Of a stretch of DNA of 64,000 nucleotides, positions 52,552-60,553 are shown piece after piece (position 1 is the first letter of the stretch; the number at the start of each line of letters is the position of its first letter). The position numbers were made by a program, and so were the translations under genes. Source of the DNA: Ulvibacter algarum (GTDB taxonomy: Bacteria; Bacteroidota; Bacteroidia; Flavobacteriales; Flavobacteriaceae); the NCBI GenBank assembly GCA_947488905.1, contig CANLBJ010000004.1:202101-266100 (forward strand). The letters run 5' to 3'. The notes under the pieces are model-generated. The model had not been told where the DNA came from, made no database searches, and was given only the letters and a program-made list of their open reading frames with translations.

Positions 52552-55005
52552 TTATTTCCTTGTAAATTTTTGTTTTAGTCGCTGAAAGAACGTTTTTTCA
52601 TCTTCATTCTCGTGATATCCGTTCCCGTAAACTCCATAACCGTAGCCATAACCGTAGCCATAACCATAGCCATATGTTCCTTTTACATCATAATAGTTTA
52701 AGACAAAACTTACATTGTCAATTTCGCCCATTTTATATTTTTGGTTAATCACACTTAGCATTCCTTTCTTAGTATAATTTTGGCGCACCATATAAATAGT
52801 TGCATCTGCAAAACGTGCAAGTTCTAGAGCATCTGAAACTAAACCAAGTGGCGGTGAGTCTAAAATTATATAATCATACTTCTCCTTAAGTTTATCTATA
52901 AAAGCTTCCATAGTTTCTCCCATCAATAACTCTGAAGGGTTAGGTGGTATAGGTCCAGATGTAATTACGTCTAATGATGGAATCTCTGTAGCTTGTGTTA
53001 CCTCTTCTAGCGTTGCATCATTAATTAAATAATTGACAACGCCCTTACTATTATGAATAGCAAAATCTCCAAAAATCTTAGGTTTTCTAAGGTCTAATCC
53101 TACTAGAACTGTTTTCTTTTCACTCAATGCAAATACAGAAGCTATGTTAATAGAGGTAAAAGTTTTACCCTCACCACTCACAGATGAAGTTAATAAAACT
53201 GTCTTTGCGCCTGTAAGCCCTTGCTTTTTATACATAAACTGCAAGCTAGAACGTATAGCTCTAAAAGATTCTGAAATAGCAGACTTAGGCCTTCTTAACA
53301 CCTCTAGACCATTATCTAAATTACTTTTACCTATTACTCCTAAAATAGGGATTCTAGATTGTCTCTCAATGTCTTTAATACTTGCTATTTTATTGTCAAA
53401 AAACGCAAGTATTAACACAAATACAAAGGGTATTAAAAATCCAAAAAAGAGCGCTAACATATAATTTAGCTTGGTATCTGGTCCTATTTTTCCTCCTCCT
53501 GTATCTTTTGCTGGATCAATTACCAAAACATCACTTACGTTTGCTGCTTTTACTAATTTTGCTTCGCTCTGCTTTGCTAAAAAAATGTTGTATGTTTCTT
53601 CATTAAGATTGTAACGTCGTTCTATTTTTAATAAATTCTGTTGCTCTTTTGGCAGCTTTTTAATAACAGAATTATACTTATTTAAATCGCGCTTAATCTC
53701 TTTTAATTCAGAGTTGATAAGACTTTTTGACGAAATTATATTTTCTAAAAGCACTTGTTTTACAGCATTAATCTGTCTATCAATGTCTGCAAATATTGGA
53801 GCACTTTCTTTAAAGGTGTAAGCTAATTTTTGACGCTCCTCTGCAAGAGCTACTATTCTACCTACTCCAGAGACAATACTCTCTTCGTCTATACCTGCTA
53901 CAGATGGTGCGGGTACCTCACTATAATTATTTCTTGATTGAAGATATCTTTCTAGAACTTCAAAGTAGCTTAGTTTTCTATCTATGTTTGATTTTTTTAT
54001 CTCGAGCTCAGATAATTTTGCATTTGTATCTACACCTTCTGTTTCTAAATCAAATATGGCATTCTTATTTTTATAAGAATTTAATTCAATCTCTACATCT
54101 TTTAAATTTGCTGCTTGAATATTAAGACTACTATCAATGAATTTAATAGTCTTTGTTGCAAAAAGATTTTTTCTTTCTAGCACATTATCACTAAGCACCT
54201 GTACAGAAGAATTAAGATAAGCTACCAATTTCTTTTTATTGGTACCATTCATATTTAACAACAAAACAGAAGAGCCTTGAGAATCTGGTCTTACGTTTAT
54301 ACCTAAATAACCTCTAACTGCGTTGTCAAATTCTGTTAGCGACACATAATAAGGAACACCAACTTTTATAGTCTCTTTAGGAACTCCATAAACAACACCA
54401 TTTATAAATGGTAAATCTATTTTTTCTCCTATTTTATACTCCTTTTTAAAATTCTTATTGGGCCCTGGAGCATAGGTAATTTCTTTTGAGCTATAGTTTT
54501 GTAGTTTCACATTTCCGCCAGAAAAAGGAGCTTCAATTGTAAAAGTCTCGTTATTTAAGAATGTTATAGTGAATTGTTTATTGACAATTTGAGGAGTGTC
54601 TTTAGTGGCTTCAAAAACAAAACCTGTTTTACCAAAGGCGTCTTCTCGCTGGTACTCTCCATCTAAACTATAGTTAATATAAAACTGTAAACGCTCAACC
54701 ACAAGTTCATTATGAGATCTTGATTTTAAAGTAATTATTGCTGTGTTAACTTTATCTGTGGTTCCTCCCCAATTAAAAGTTAAACTCGTGTTAGCTGTAA
54801 AAAATGGATTTTGATCATCTTTTATAGAGATCATATTACCCATAGTGTAAACAGGTAACTTACGTACATTTATATAATGAGCAATCGCAAATGCAATAGC
54901 AAGCGCAACTAAAAACAATGGCCAAAAACGAAGCAGCTTAAATAGGAAAGCTTTTACATCAAAAACGGCATTGGCATCTTTTAAATCAAACTGTTCTCTC
55001 ATCAT
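52552..55005 (-). CDS. Polysaccharide co-polymerase and tyrosine autokinase (Wzc-like) with Gly-Tyr tail
   Basis: This is an 817-residue inner-membrane protein controlling glycan polymerisation and export with Wza. A transmembrane helix lies at about 30-47, then a long periplasmic region with coiled coil (270-480), a second helix near 505-525 and a BY-kinase domain. Its Walker A (SVSGEGKTFTSINIA) is near 605-620, Walker A' VLVGLDLRKPK follows and Walker B is YIILDSPP. The C-terminal tyrosine cluster is unusual: an alternating Gly-Tyr stretch near 775-795. The start overlaps the Wza stop codon. Confidence 0.93.
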   Translation of the reverse strand: MMREQFDLKDANAVFDVKAFLFKLLRFWPLFLVALAIAFAIAHYINVRKLPVYTMGNMISIKDDQNPFFTANTSLTFNWGGTTDKVNTAIITLKSRSHNELVVERLQFYINYSLDGEYQREDAFGKTGFVFEATKDTPQIVNKQFTITFLNNETFTIEAPFSGGNVKLQNYSSKEITYAPGPNKNFKKEYKIGEKIDLPFINGVVYGVPKETIKVGVPYYVSLTEFDNAVRGYLGINVRPDSQGSSVLLLNMNGTNKKKLVAYLNSSVQVLSDNVLERKNLFATKTIKFIDSSLNIQAANLKDVEIELNSYKNKNAIFDLETEGVDTNAKLSELEIKKSNIDRKLSYFEVLERYLQSRNNYSEVPAPSVAGIDEESIVSGVGRIVALAEERQKLAYTFKESAPIFADIDRQINAVKQVLLENIISSKSLINSELKEIKRDLNKYNSVIKKLPKEQQNLLKIERRYNLNEETYNIFLAKQSEAKLVKAANVSDVLVIDPAKDTGGGKIGPDTKLNYMLALFFGFLIPFVFVLILAFFDNKIASIKDIERQSRIPILGVIGKSNLDNGLEVLRRPKSAISESFRAIRSSLQFMYKKQGLTGAKTVLLTSSVSGEGKTFTSINIASVFALSEKKTVLVGLDLRKPKIFGDFAIHNSKGVVNYLINDATLEEVTQATEIPSLDVITSGPIPPNPSELLMGETMEAFIDKLKEKYDYIILDSPPLGLVSDALELARFADATIYMVRQNYTKKGMLSVINQKYKMGEIDNVSFVLNYYDVKGTYGYGYGYGYGYGYGVYGNGYHENEDEKTFFQRLKQKFTRK
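52636..52671 (-). repeat. Three 12-bp tandem units encoding Gly-Tyr in the Wzc tail
   Basis: ATAACCGTAGCC is repeated twice exactly and a third time with one change (plus-strand reading). It encodes alternating Gly and Tyr in the kinase tail. Unit number could vary without breaking the frame. Confidence 0.75.
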
Positions 55006-55799
55006 TAGCGTGTTACAAGTAAAATGGTAGTTAACAAAACTGTAAACACAGAGATGATGGTAGTAAATGATTGTAGCCCGGTTGTACCAGACCCAATAGA
55101 TTTTTGAGGTAAAGGATTTATTAAAATAAGGTCATTGGGTTGCACATAATAATACGGTGAGTTCATCGCATCTATTGTGGTTAAATCTATGTGATGTACT
55201 TTTTGACCTAAAGGGTATTGTCTAATAATCACGACATCTGTTCTATCTCCAGTAACAGTGATATCGCCACTATTTGCAATCGCCTCCATAATGGTAAGCT
55301 GATTTCTAAGTATGATATTTGAACCTGGACTATTTATCTCTCCATTAATAGTATACCTAATTCCGGCAAGTTTTACCGTTACAAATAAACCCGAGGTGTC
55401 ATTTAAATAATCTCTCAAAAGAGCTTCTTCTAGTTTTATACGCACTTCTTCTACCGTGAGGCCTATTACTTTAAGGTCACCAAGTGTCGGTATTCTAATA
55501 TTTCCGTGGATATCAACTGTAAAACCATCGTTGTAGAGTTTTTCTTCTCCTGTTGCACTCAATACCCCATCACTTACTGGATTAAAAATACCCACTTTAT
55601 CTTGATCTGTAGCCTTGATACGAATACTAATTAAATCATGTGTTTGTAAACGATACTCTTCGTTTACTTTACGCACAGGTATTAAACTATCTGTAGCAAC
55701 ACCTTCCTTTTCTTGAAGATAGGTAAGTTGTTTTGTAGAAATGCAAGAAGTGGCGCTAACCATTAGTATTAGCACAATGACTAGGGATAAGAATCTCAT
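55005..55799 (-). CDS. Polysaccharide export outer-membrane lipoprotein (Wza-like)
   Basis: This is an outer-membrane export channel subunit of about 264 residues. The lipobox SATSC puts Cys19 after the hydrophobic stretch. The PES domain starts near YRLQTHDLISIRI, and SLBB-type repeats follow (GNIRIPTLGDLKVIGLTVEEV and YTINGEINSPGS). A C-terminal hydrophobic segment ends the chain. The ATG at 55799 is preferred: the upstream GTG at 55826 would lie inside the -7 promoter box. It is the first gene of the wza-wzc pair. Confidence 0.9.
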   Translation of the reverse strand: MRFLSLVIVLILMVSATSCISTKQLTYLQEKEGVATDSLIPVRKVNEEYRLQTHDLISIRIKATDQDKVGIFNPVSDGVLSATGEEKLYNDGFTVDIHGNIRIPTLGDLKVIGLTVEEVRIKLEEALLRDYLNDTSGLFVTVKLAGIRYTINGEINSPGSNIILRNQLTIMEAIANSGDITVTGDRTDVVIIRQYPLGQKVHHIDLTTIDAMNSPYYYVQPNDLILINPLPQKSIGSGTTGLQSFTTIISVFTVLLTTILLVTR

Positions 55800-55825
55800 A
55801 GACTGCTTTGGGGGGTTGTTATTCA

Positions 55826-55833
55826 CAAATATA
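55826..55833 (-). promoter_or_regulatory. -7 box of the wza-wzc operon
   Basis: TATATTTG on the minus strand matches TAnnTTTG and lies 26 bp upstream of the ATG at 55799. No clear TTG stands 17-23 bp further upstream. The box decides the start codon of the Wza gene. Confidence 0.55.
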
Positions 55834-55863
55834 AGCGATGCCTACTAATAATAAAATAAAAAG

Positions 55864-55879
55864 TACTCACAAGTGAGTA
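55864..55879. promoter_or_regulatory. Dyad TACTCAC-AA-GTGAGTA between wza and the ABC-F gene
   Basis: A perfect 7-bp inverted repeat with a 2-bp centre lies in the short divergent region, about 30 bp upstream of the wza -7 box and 30 bp before the ABC-F start. Its size and place suit an operator; it could act on either gene. No regulator is known. Confidence 0.4.
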
Positions 55880-55910
55880 AAATCAACGAATTTTGCAAAA
55901 AACAATAACT

Positions 55911-57779
55911 GTGAATTTTTTATCTGTAGAAAATATAGCCAAATCATATGGCGAACGTATCCTTTTTAAAGGCATCTCTTTTGGCATTAACGAGGGACAA
56001 AAAATAGGTTTTGTTGCAAAAAACGGAACCGGAAAAACCTCGTTACTAAACATCCTTTCTGGTGCAGACTCTCCAGACGAAGGCAATGTTGTTTATAGAA
56101 AAAACCTGAAGGTTGCGTTTTTATCTCAAGAGCCTAACCTCAATCCAGAATTAACAATAGAGCAAACCGTATTAGATGCAGACAACCCAATTCTGGGAGT
56201 AATTGCTCGTTACGAAAAAGCTATTCTTAACCCTGATGATGCAGAAGCATACCAAGCAGCTTTTGACGCAATGGATGCAAACAACGCATGGGATTTTGAA
56301 ACTAAATACAAGCAAATACTTTCTAAACTAAAACTAGATGATCTTTCTCAAAAGATCTCAAATTTAAGTGGTGGTCAGAAAAAAAGAATCGCTTTAGCAA
56401 ATGCATTGTTAACAAAACCAGATTTACTGGTAATGGATGAGCCTACTAACCACCTTGACCTTGAAATGATAGAATGGCTAGAAGATTTGTTTGCAAAAGA
56501 GAACTTTACTTTATTTATGGTTACTCACGACCGTTACTTTTTAGAACGCGTTTGTAATGAGATTGTAGAACTTGATGAAGGTCAACTATATAGCTACAAA
56601 GGGAATTACAGCTACTATCTAGAAAAAAGAGAGTCTAGAATTGAAGCAGAAACCACAGAAACTGGAAAAGCAAAACAACTTTATAAAAAAGAATTAGACT
56701 GGATGCGTCGCCAGCCTAAGGCAAGAACCACTAAAAGCAAGTCACGTATTGACGACTTTAGCGACATAAAAGCGCGCGCACACAAAAGACGTAACGATAA
56801 CACAATAGAACTAGAGCTCAATATGGAGCGCCTTGGAACAAAAGTCGTAGAGCTACATAAAATTTCAAAATCATTTGACGACAAAGAACTCTTTACTCAA
56901 TTTGAATACAACTTCATTAAAGGAGAACGTGTAGGGATCATTGGTAAAAATGGAACTGGAAAATCTACTTTTCTAAACATAATGACCGGTAAATTAGCCC
57001 CAGACTCAGGTAAAGTAGTAATTGGCGACACCGTAAAATTTGGATACTACACACAAAAAGGTATTGACATAAAGCAAGGTCAAAAAGTAATTGACGTGGT
57101 CAAAGAGTTTGGAGATTACATTCCTCTTAAAAAAGGAAGAATGATCTCTGCTAGCCAGTTGCTAGAACGTTTTATGTTTGAAGGAAAAAAGCAATATGAC
57201 TTTGTAGACAAACTTAGTGGTGGAGAACGAAAAAGACTTTACTTATGTACTGTTTTAATTCAGAATCCTAATTTCTTAATTCTTGATGAACCTACTAATG
57301 ACCTTGACATTGTAACCCTTAATGTACTAGAAAGTTTCTTACTAGACTTTCCAGGCTGTCTAATTGTTGTCTCTCACGACCGTTATTTTATGGATAAGAT
57401 TGTAGACCACTTATTTGTATTTAAAGGTAAAGGTGAGATTCAAGATTTTCCGGGTAACTATAGCGACTATCGTATCTATGAAGATAGTCAACCTACTGTA
57501 AAAGCAATAGCAGCAACACCTACTGAAAGTAAACAAAACTGGAAGAATCAAGATGAAAAAGCTAAATTATCTTACAACGACCAGAAAGAATACAACCGTA
57601 TAGAAAAAGAAATCCCTAAACTAGAACGAGAACGAGAAGCTCTACAAGCTAAATTTGCTACAGAAAACTGGGATGGTGATGAGATTAACAAACAATCTAT
57701 CAAACTTCAAGAAATAATAGATAAGCTAGAAGAAAAAGAAATGCGCTGGTTTGAGCTTTCTGAGATGATAGGAGATTAA
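55911..57779 (+). CDS. ABC-F family ATPase, Uup-like
   Basis: This is a soluble twin-ATPase that binds the ribosome or nucleic acid rather than a membrane. About 622 residues from the GTG start (MNFLSVENIAKSYGERILF, the usual N-terminus); a TTG 18 bp upstream is less likely. Domain one has KNGTGKTSLL, NLSGGQKKRIALANALL and MDEPTNHLDLEM. A linker of basic helices follows (RRQPKARTTKSKSRIDDF). Domain two has GKNGTGKSTFL, KLSGGERKRLYL and LDEPTNDLDI. The C-terminal coiled coil (from about residue 540) is typical of Uup. Confidence 0.9.
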   Translation: MNFLSVENIAKSYGERILFKGISFGINEGQKIGFVAKNGTGKTSLLNILSGADSPDEGNVVYRKNLKVAFLSQEPNLNPELTIEQTVLDADNPILGVIARYEKAILNPDDAEAYQAAFDAMDANNAWDFETKYKQILSKLKLDDLSQKISNLSGGQKKRIALANALLTKPDLLVMDEPTNHLDLEMIEWLEDLFAKENFTLFMVTHDRYFLERVCNEIVELDEGQLYSYKGNYSYYLEKRESRIEAETTETGKAKQLYKKELDWMRRQPKARTTKSKSRIDDFSDIKARAHKRRNDNTIELELNMERLGTKVVELHKISKSFDDKELFTQFEYNFIKGERVGIIGKNGTGKSTFLNIMTGKLAPDSGKVVIGDTVKFGYYTQKGIDIKQGQKVIDVVKEFGDYIPLKKGRMISASQLLERFMFEGKKQYDFVDKLSGGERKRLYLCTVLIQNPNFLILDEPTNDLDIVTLNVLESFLLDFPGCLIVVSHDRYFMDKIVDHLFVFKGKGEIQDFPGNYSDYRIYEDSQPTVKAIAATPTESKQNWKNQDEKAKLSYNDQKEYNRIEKEIPKLEREREALQAKFATENWDGDEINKQSIKLQEIIDKLEEKEMRWFELSEMIGD

Positions 57780-57790
57780 ATATATATATA

Positions 57791-57836
57791 TTTTTACTTC
57801 GGAAATATTAAAAACCGAATATTTCCGGAGTGAAAA
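57791..57836. repeat. Hairpin made of two CTTCGGAAATATT motifs after the ABC-F gene
   Basis: TTTTTACTTCGGAAATATT at 57791-57809 and its inverted partner at 57818-57836 agree at 17 of 19 positions around an 8-base loop. The position, 12 bp after the stop, suits a terminator. The left arm carries the decamer that is repeated through the window. The remaining gap to coaD (57837-58028) shows only a weak TATCTTTA box at 58002-58009. Confidence 0.6.
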
Positions 57837-58028
57837 TATCACCTACCCCATTACTGCTAATTAAGGTACAAATAACAAGTAGTTCACTTTTACAATTCTC
57901 CACAAAACAAGTCTACCCCATCTTCTAACGCTTAGACCCACATAAGTTTTGTTTCTTACTATTCTAAACAGTATTGACACTATCACATTCTCAAATTTCC
58001 GTATCTTTAAAGACATAAAACACTTTTC

Positions 58029-58475
58029 ATGTCTTTAAAAAAAATTGCAGTATTCCCAGGTTCCTTTGACCCAATCACATTAGGCCACGTAGACATCATT
58101 AAGAGAGCAATCCCTCTCTTTGACTCTATCATTGTAGCAATAGGAACAAACGCAGCTAAAAAGTATATGTGGACCTTAGAAGAACGCAAGGAGAAGCTTG
58201 AAAAAGCTTTTAGCGACTACCCAAACGTATCTGTTGCAGACTATGACGGGCTCACTGCAGCATTCTGCAAAGAACACAAAGCTCAATTTATATTAAGAGG
58301 TCTTCGCAACGCCACAGACTTTACGTATGAACAAACTATTGCTCAGGCTAACCAAAAAGTTAATGGAGTTGATAGTGTGTTCTTAATATGCAGTCCAGAG
58401 TTCTCTTACATATCTTCTTCTATAGTAAGAGACATTGCTCGTAATAACGGAGACATCTCTTTGTTAATTCCATAA
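58029..58475 (+). CDS. coaD: Pantetheine-phosphate adenylyltransferase
   Basis: The enzyme transfers AMP from ATP to 4'-phosphopantetheine, the penultimate step of coenzyme A synthesis. The 148-residue protein has the nucleotidyltransferase loop FPGSFDPITLGHVDI at 9-23, with the TxGH motif. LRGLRNATDFTYE, then SPEFSYISSSIVRDIA, complete the family signature. Length and motifs are normal. A strong hairpin terminator follows. Confidence 0.95.
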   Translation: MSLKKIAVFPGSFDPITLGHVDIIKRAIPLFDSIIVAIGTNAAKKYMWTLEERKEKLEKAFSDYPNVSVADYDGLTAAFCKEHKAQFILRGLRNATDFTYEQTIAQANQKVNGVDSVFLICSPEFSYISSSIVRDIARNNGDISLLIP

Positions 58476-58498
58476 TCTAAAATAAAAAATAAGCACAA

Positions 58499-58530
58499 AA
58501 AAACTCCTTCAGTTTCCTGAAGGAGTTTTT
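58499..58530. terminator. Bidirectional intrinsic terminator between coaD and rpsT
   Basis: AAAAACTCCTTCAG pairs perfectly over 14 bp with CTGAAGGAGTTTTT around a TTTC loop. A-rich and T-rich flanks allow function for both convergent genes. Confidence 0.9.
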
Positions 58531-58550
58531 AAATTGTAATGTAAAACAGA

Positions 58551-58802
58551 TTATAGAGCTGCTACGTGCTTAGCCATATTCGATTTTAAGTTAGAAGCTT
58601 TATTCGAATGAATAATGTTCTTCTTAGCTAATTTATCGATTGAACCATAAACAGTATTAAGCATTTTTTCTGCTTCTTTCTTGTCTGTAAGCTCTTGGAA
58701 ACGCTTCATTACATTACGAGCAGTTTTATGCTGGTAACGATTACGAAGTCTTTTAGTTTCGCTATTTCTAATTCTCTTTAATGCTGACTTGTGATTTGCC
58801 AT
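58551..58802 (-). CDS. rpsT: 30S ribosomal protein S20
   Basis: This is a small basic primary-binding protein of the 30S subunit, 83 residues. The start MANHKSALKRIRNSETKRLRN is diagnostic, and the helical body (SIDKLAKKNIIHSNKASNLKS) follows the family pattern. The gene lies 22 bp downstream of tRNA-Glu on the same strand without a separate promoter box that I can see, so it is probably cotranscribed with the tRNA. Confidence 0.95.
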   Translation of the reverse strand: MANHKSALKRIRNSETKRLRNRYQHKTARNVMKRFQELTDKKEAEKMLNTVYGSIDKLAKKNIIHSNKASNLKSNMAKHVAAL

Positions 58803-58824
58803 TCTATATTTTGTTTTACTTTTG

Positions 58825-58896
58825 TAGTCCGTAGGGGAATCGAACCCCTGTTACATGGATGAAAACCATGCGTCCTAACCCCTAGACGAACGGACC
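58825..58896 (-). tRNA. tRNA-Glu (anticodon UUC)
   Basis: On the minus strand the 72-nt cloverleaf starts GGTCCGTTCGTCTAGG. The D arm has GGTTAGGAC, and the anticodon stem-loop CATGG-TTTTCAT-CCATG carries TTC. The T arm is AGGGGTTCGATTCCCCT, and the acceptor pairs GGTCCG with CGGACT (one G-U) before discriminator A. No CCA is encoded. Confidence 0.95.
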
Positions 58897-58914
58897 ATAT
58901 TTCATTTGCGGTTG

Positions 58915-58944
58915 CAAAGATAGAACTTATCTTGGATGGTGCAA
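58915..58944 (-). promoter_or_regulatory. Bacteroidota promoter of tRNA-Glu (and probably rpsT)
   Basis: TTG at 58942-58944, a 19-bp spacer and TATCTTTG at 58915-58922 fit the consensus exactly. The box ends 18 bp before the tRNA 5' end, so transcription should start roughly 10 bp before the mature tRNA. Confidence 0.85.
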
Positions 58945-58973
58945 ACACAAATGAACATTTTTTTTATTTTTTT

Positions 58974-60452
58974 TTAATATGCCTTCGCAAAAAGAACACG
59001 TCTTGCACTTGGTTTACCAGTAACCATGCACACTCCCGACGCATTATCATCATCTAAAGGAATACATCTAATTGTTGCTTTTGTTTCTTTTTTAATTTGT
59101 TCTTCTGTTTCTTCTGTCCCATCCCAATGAGCAGAAAAGAACCCTCCTTTTTCTTCTAAGAGCTTTTTAAACTCGTCATAACTCTCAACCTCAGTAGTAT
59201 GCGTCGCTCTGTGGTCAATTGCCTTTGCAAAAAGGTTATTTTGTATCTCATCCATAAGATTTACAATTCTATCAATAATTACATCTTTAGACATAACCTC
59301 TTTAGTTAAAGTATCTCTTCTTGCCACCTCAAAAGTTCCATTTTCAAGATCTTTAGGCCCTATAGCGACCCTTACTGGTACTCCTTTTAATTCGTATTCA
59401 TTAAATTTCCATCCTGGCTTATGAGTATCTCTATTGTCAAACTTCACACTAACGCCTTTAGAACGCAGCTGCTTCATTAACTCATTTGCTGCTTCACTAA
59501 CGGCATCAAACTGCTCATCGTTTCTATAAATAGGCACAATAACAACTTGATGTGGCGCTAATTTAGGAGGCAACACCAATCCTTTATCATCACTATGAGT
59601 CATCACTAGAGCACCCATTAAACGCGTAGACACACCCCAAGAGGTTGCCCACACATACTCTTGTTTCCCTTCTTTTGTAGCAAATTTCACATCAAAAGCT
59701 TTCGCAAAATTCTGACCTAAAAAGTGAGAAGTACCCGCCTGTAGTGCTTTTCCATCTTGCATTAATGCTTCTATAGTATACGTATCTTCTGCTCCAGCAA
59801 AACGCTCGCTATCAGTTTTTACACCTTTCACTACTGGCATTGCCATAAAATTTTCAGCAAAAGTCGCATATACATCTTGCATTTTTGTCGCCTCTTCAAC
59901 CGCTTCACTTTTAGTTGCGTGCGCTGTATGCCCTTCTTGCCATAAAAACTCAGCTGTTCTTAAAAACAAGCGTGTACGCATTTCCCAACGCACTACATTA
60001 GCCCATTGATTTATAAGTAAAGGTAAATCTCTGTAAGATTGAATCCAACCTTTATACGTTTTCCAAATAATAGCTTCAGACGTTGGTCTTACCACTAATT
60101 CTTCTTCTAATTTTGCTTCAGGGTCAACGCGTAATTTACCTGGTTTATCAGGATCATTTTGTAAACGATAATGAGTTACAACTGCGCATTCTTTAGCAAA
60201 ACCTTCTGCATTTTTTTCTTCAGCTTCAAATAAACTTTTAGGAACAAAAAGCGGAAAATACGCATTTTCATGTCCAGTTTCTTTAAACATCCTATCTAGT
60301 TCTGCTTGCATTTTTTCCCAAATCGCATAACCGTATGGCTTAATAACCATACATCCCCTAACTGCAGAATTCTCAGCTAAATCTGCCTTGATAACCAGTT
60401 CGTTATACCATTTTGAATAGTCTTCTTCTCTTGTCGTTAAATTCTTAGCCAT
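58974..60452 (-). CDS. proS: Prolyl-tRNA synthetase, short eukaryote/archaeal-like type
   Basis: This class II synthetase of 492 residues charges tRNA-Pro. [36 protein letters not shown] (motif 1 and 2 region), [20 protein letters not shown] and [23 protein letters not shown] (motif 3) are clear. An anticodon-binding domain ([12 protein letters not shown]) follows, then a C-terminal zinc-type domain ending [11 protein letters not shown]. It lacks the inserted editing domain of E. coli ProS, as usual in Bacteroidota. It is divergent from the following lipoprotein gene. Confidence 0.94.
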   Translation of the reverse strand: MAKNLTTREEDYSKWYNELVIKADLAENSAVRGCMVIKPYGYAIWEKMQAELDRMFKETGHENAYFPLFVPKSLFEAEEKNAEGFAKECAVVTHYRLQNDPDKPGKLRVDPEAKLEEELVVRPTSEAIIWKTYKGWIQSYRDLPLLINQWANVVRWEMRTRLFLRTAEFLWQEGHTAHATKSEAVEEATKMQDVYATFAENFMAMPVVKGVKTDSERFAGAEDTYTIEALMQDGKALQAGTSHFLGQNFAKAFDVKFATKEGKQEYVWATSWGVSTRLMGALVMTHSDDKGLVLPPKLAPHQVVIVPIYRNDEQFDAVSEAANELMKQLRSKGVSVKFDNRDTHKPGWKFNEYELKGVPVRVAIGPKDLENGTFEVARRDTLTKEVMSKDVIIDRIVNLMDEIQNNLFAKAIDHRATHTTEVESYDEFKKLLEEKGGFFSAHWDGTEETEEQIKKETKATIRCIPLDDDNASGVCMVTGKPSARRVLFAKAY

Positions 60453-60553
60453 AGTACTTGTTTTGGCACAAATATTGCAATTATGTTAAATATCTGTAGT
60501 TCTCGGCAAAACTACTTATTTTTATACTGCCGAACAATTAAAAACACAAAGTT

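Noticed and set aside
52636..52671. Regular short tandem repeats as a possible CRISPR array
   Set aside because: Units are 12 bp, contiguous and in frame, encoding Gly-Tyr in Wzc. There are no spacers and no cas genes in the window.
55893..55910. TTG at 55893 as start of the ABC-F gene
   Set aside because: The GTG at 55911 gives the usual MNFLSVENI N-terminus; the extra six residues have no family support.
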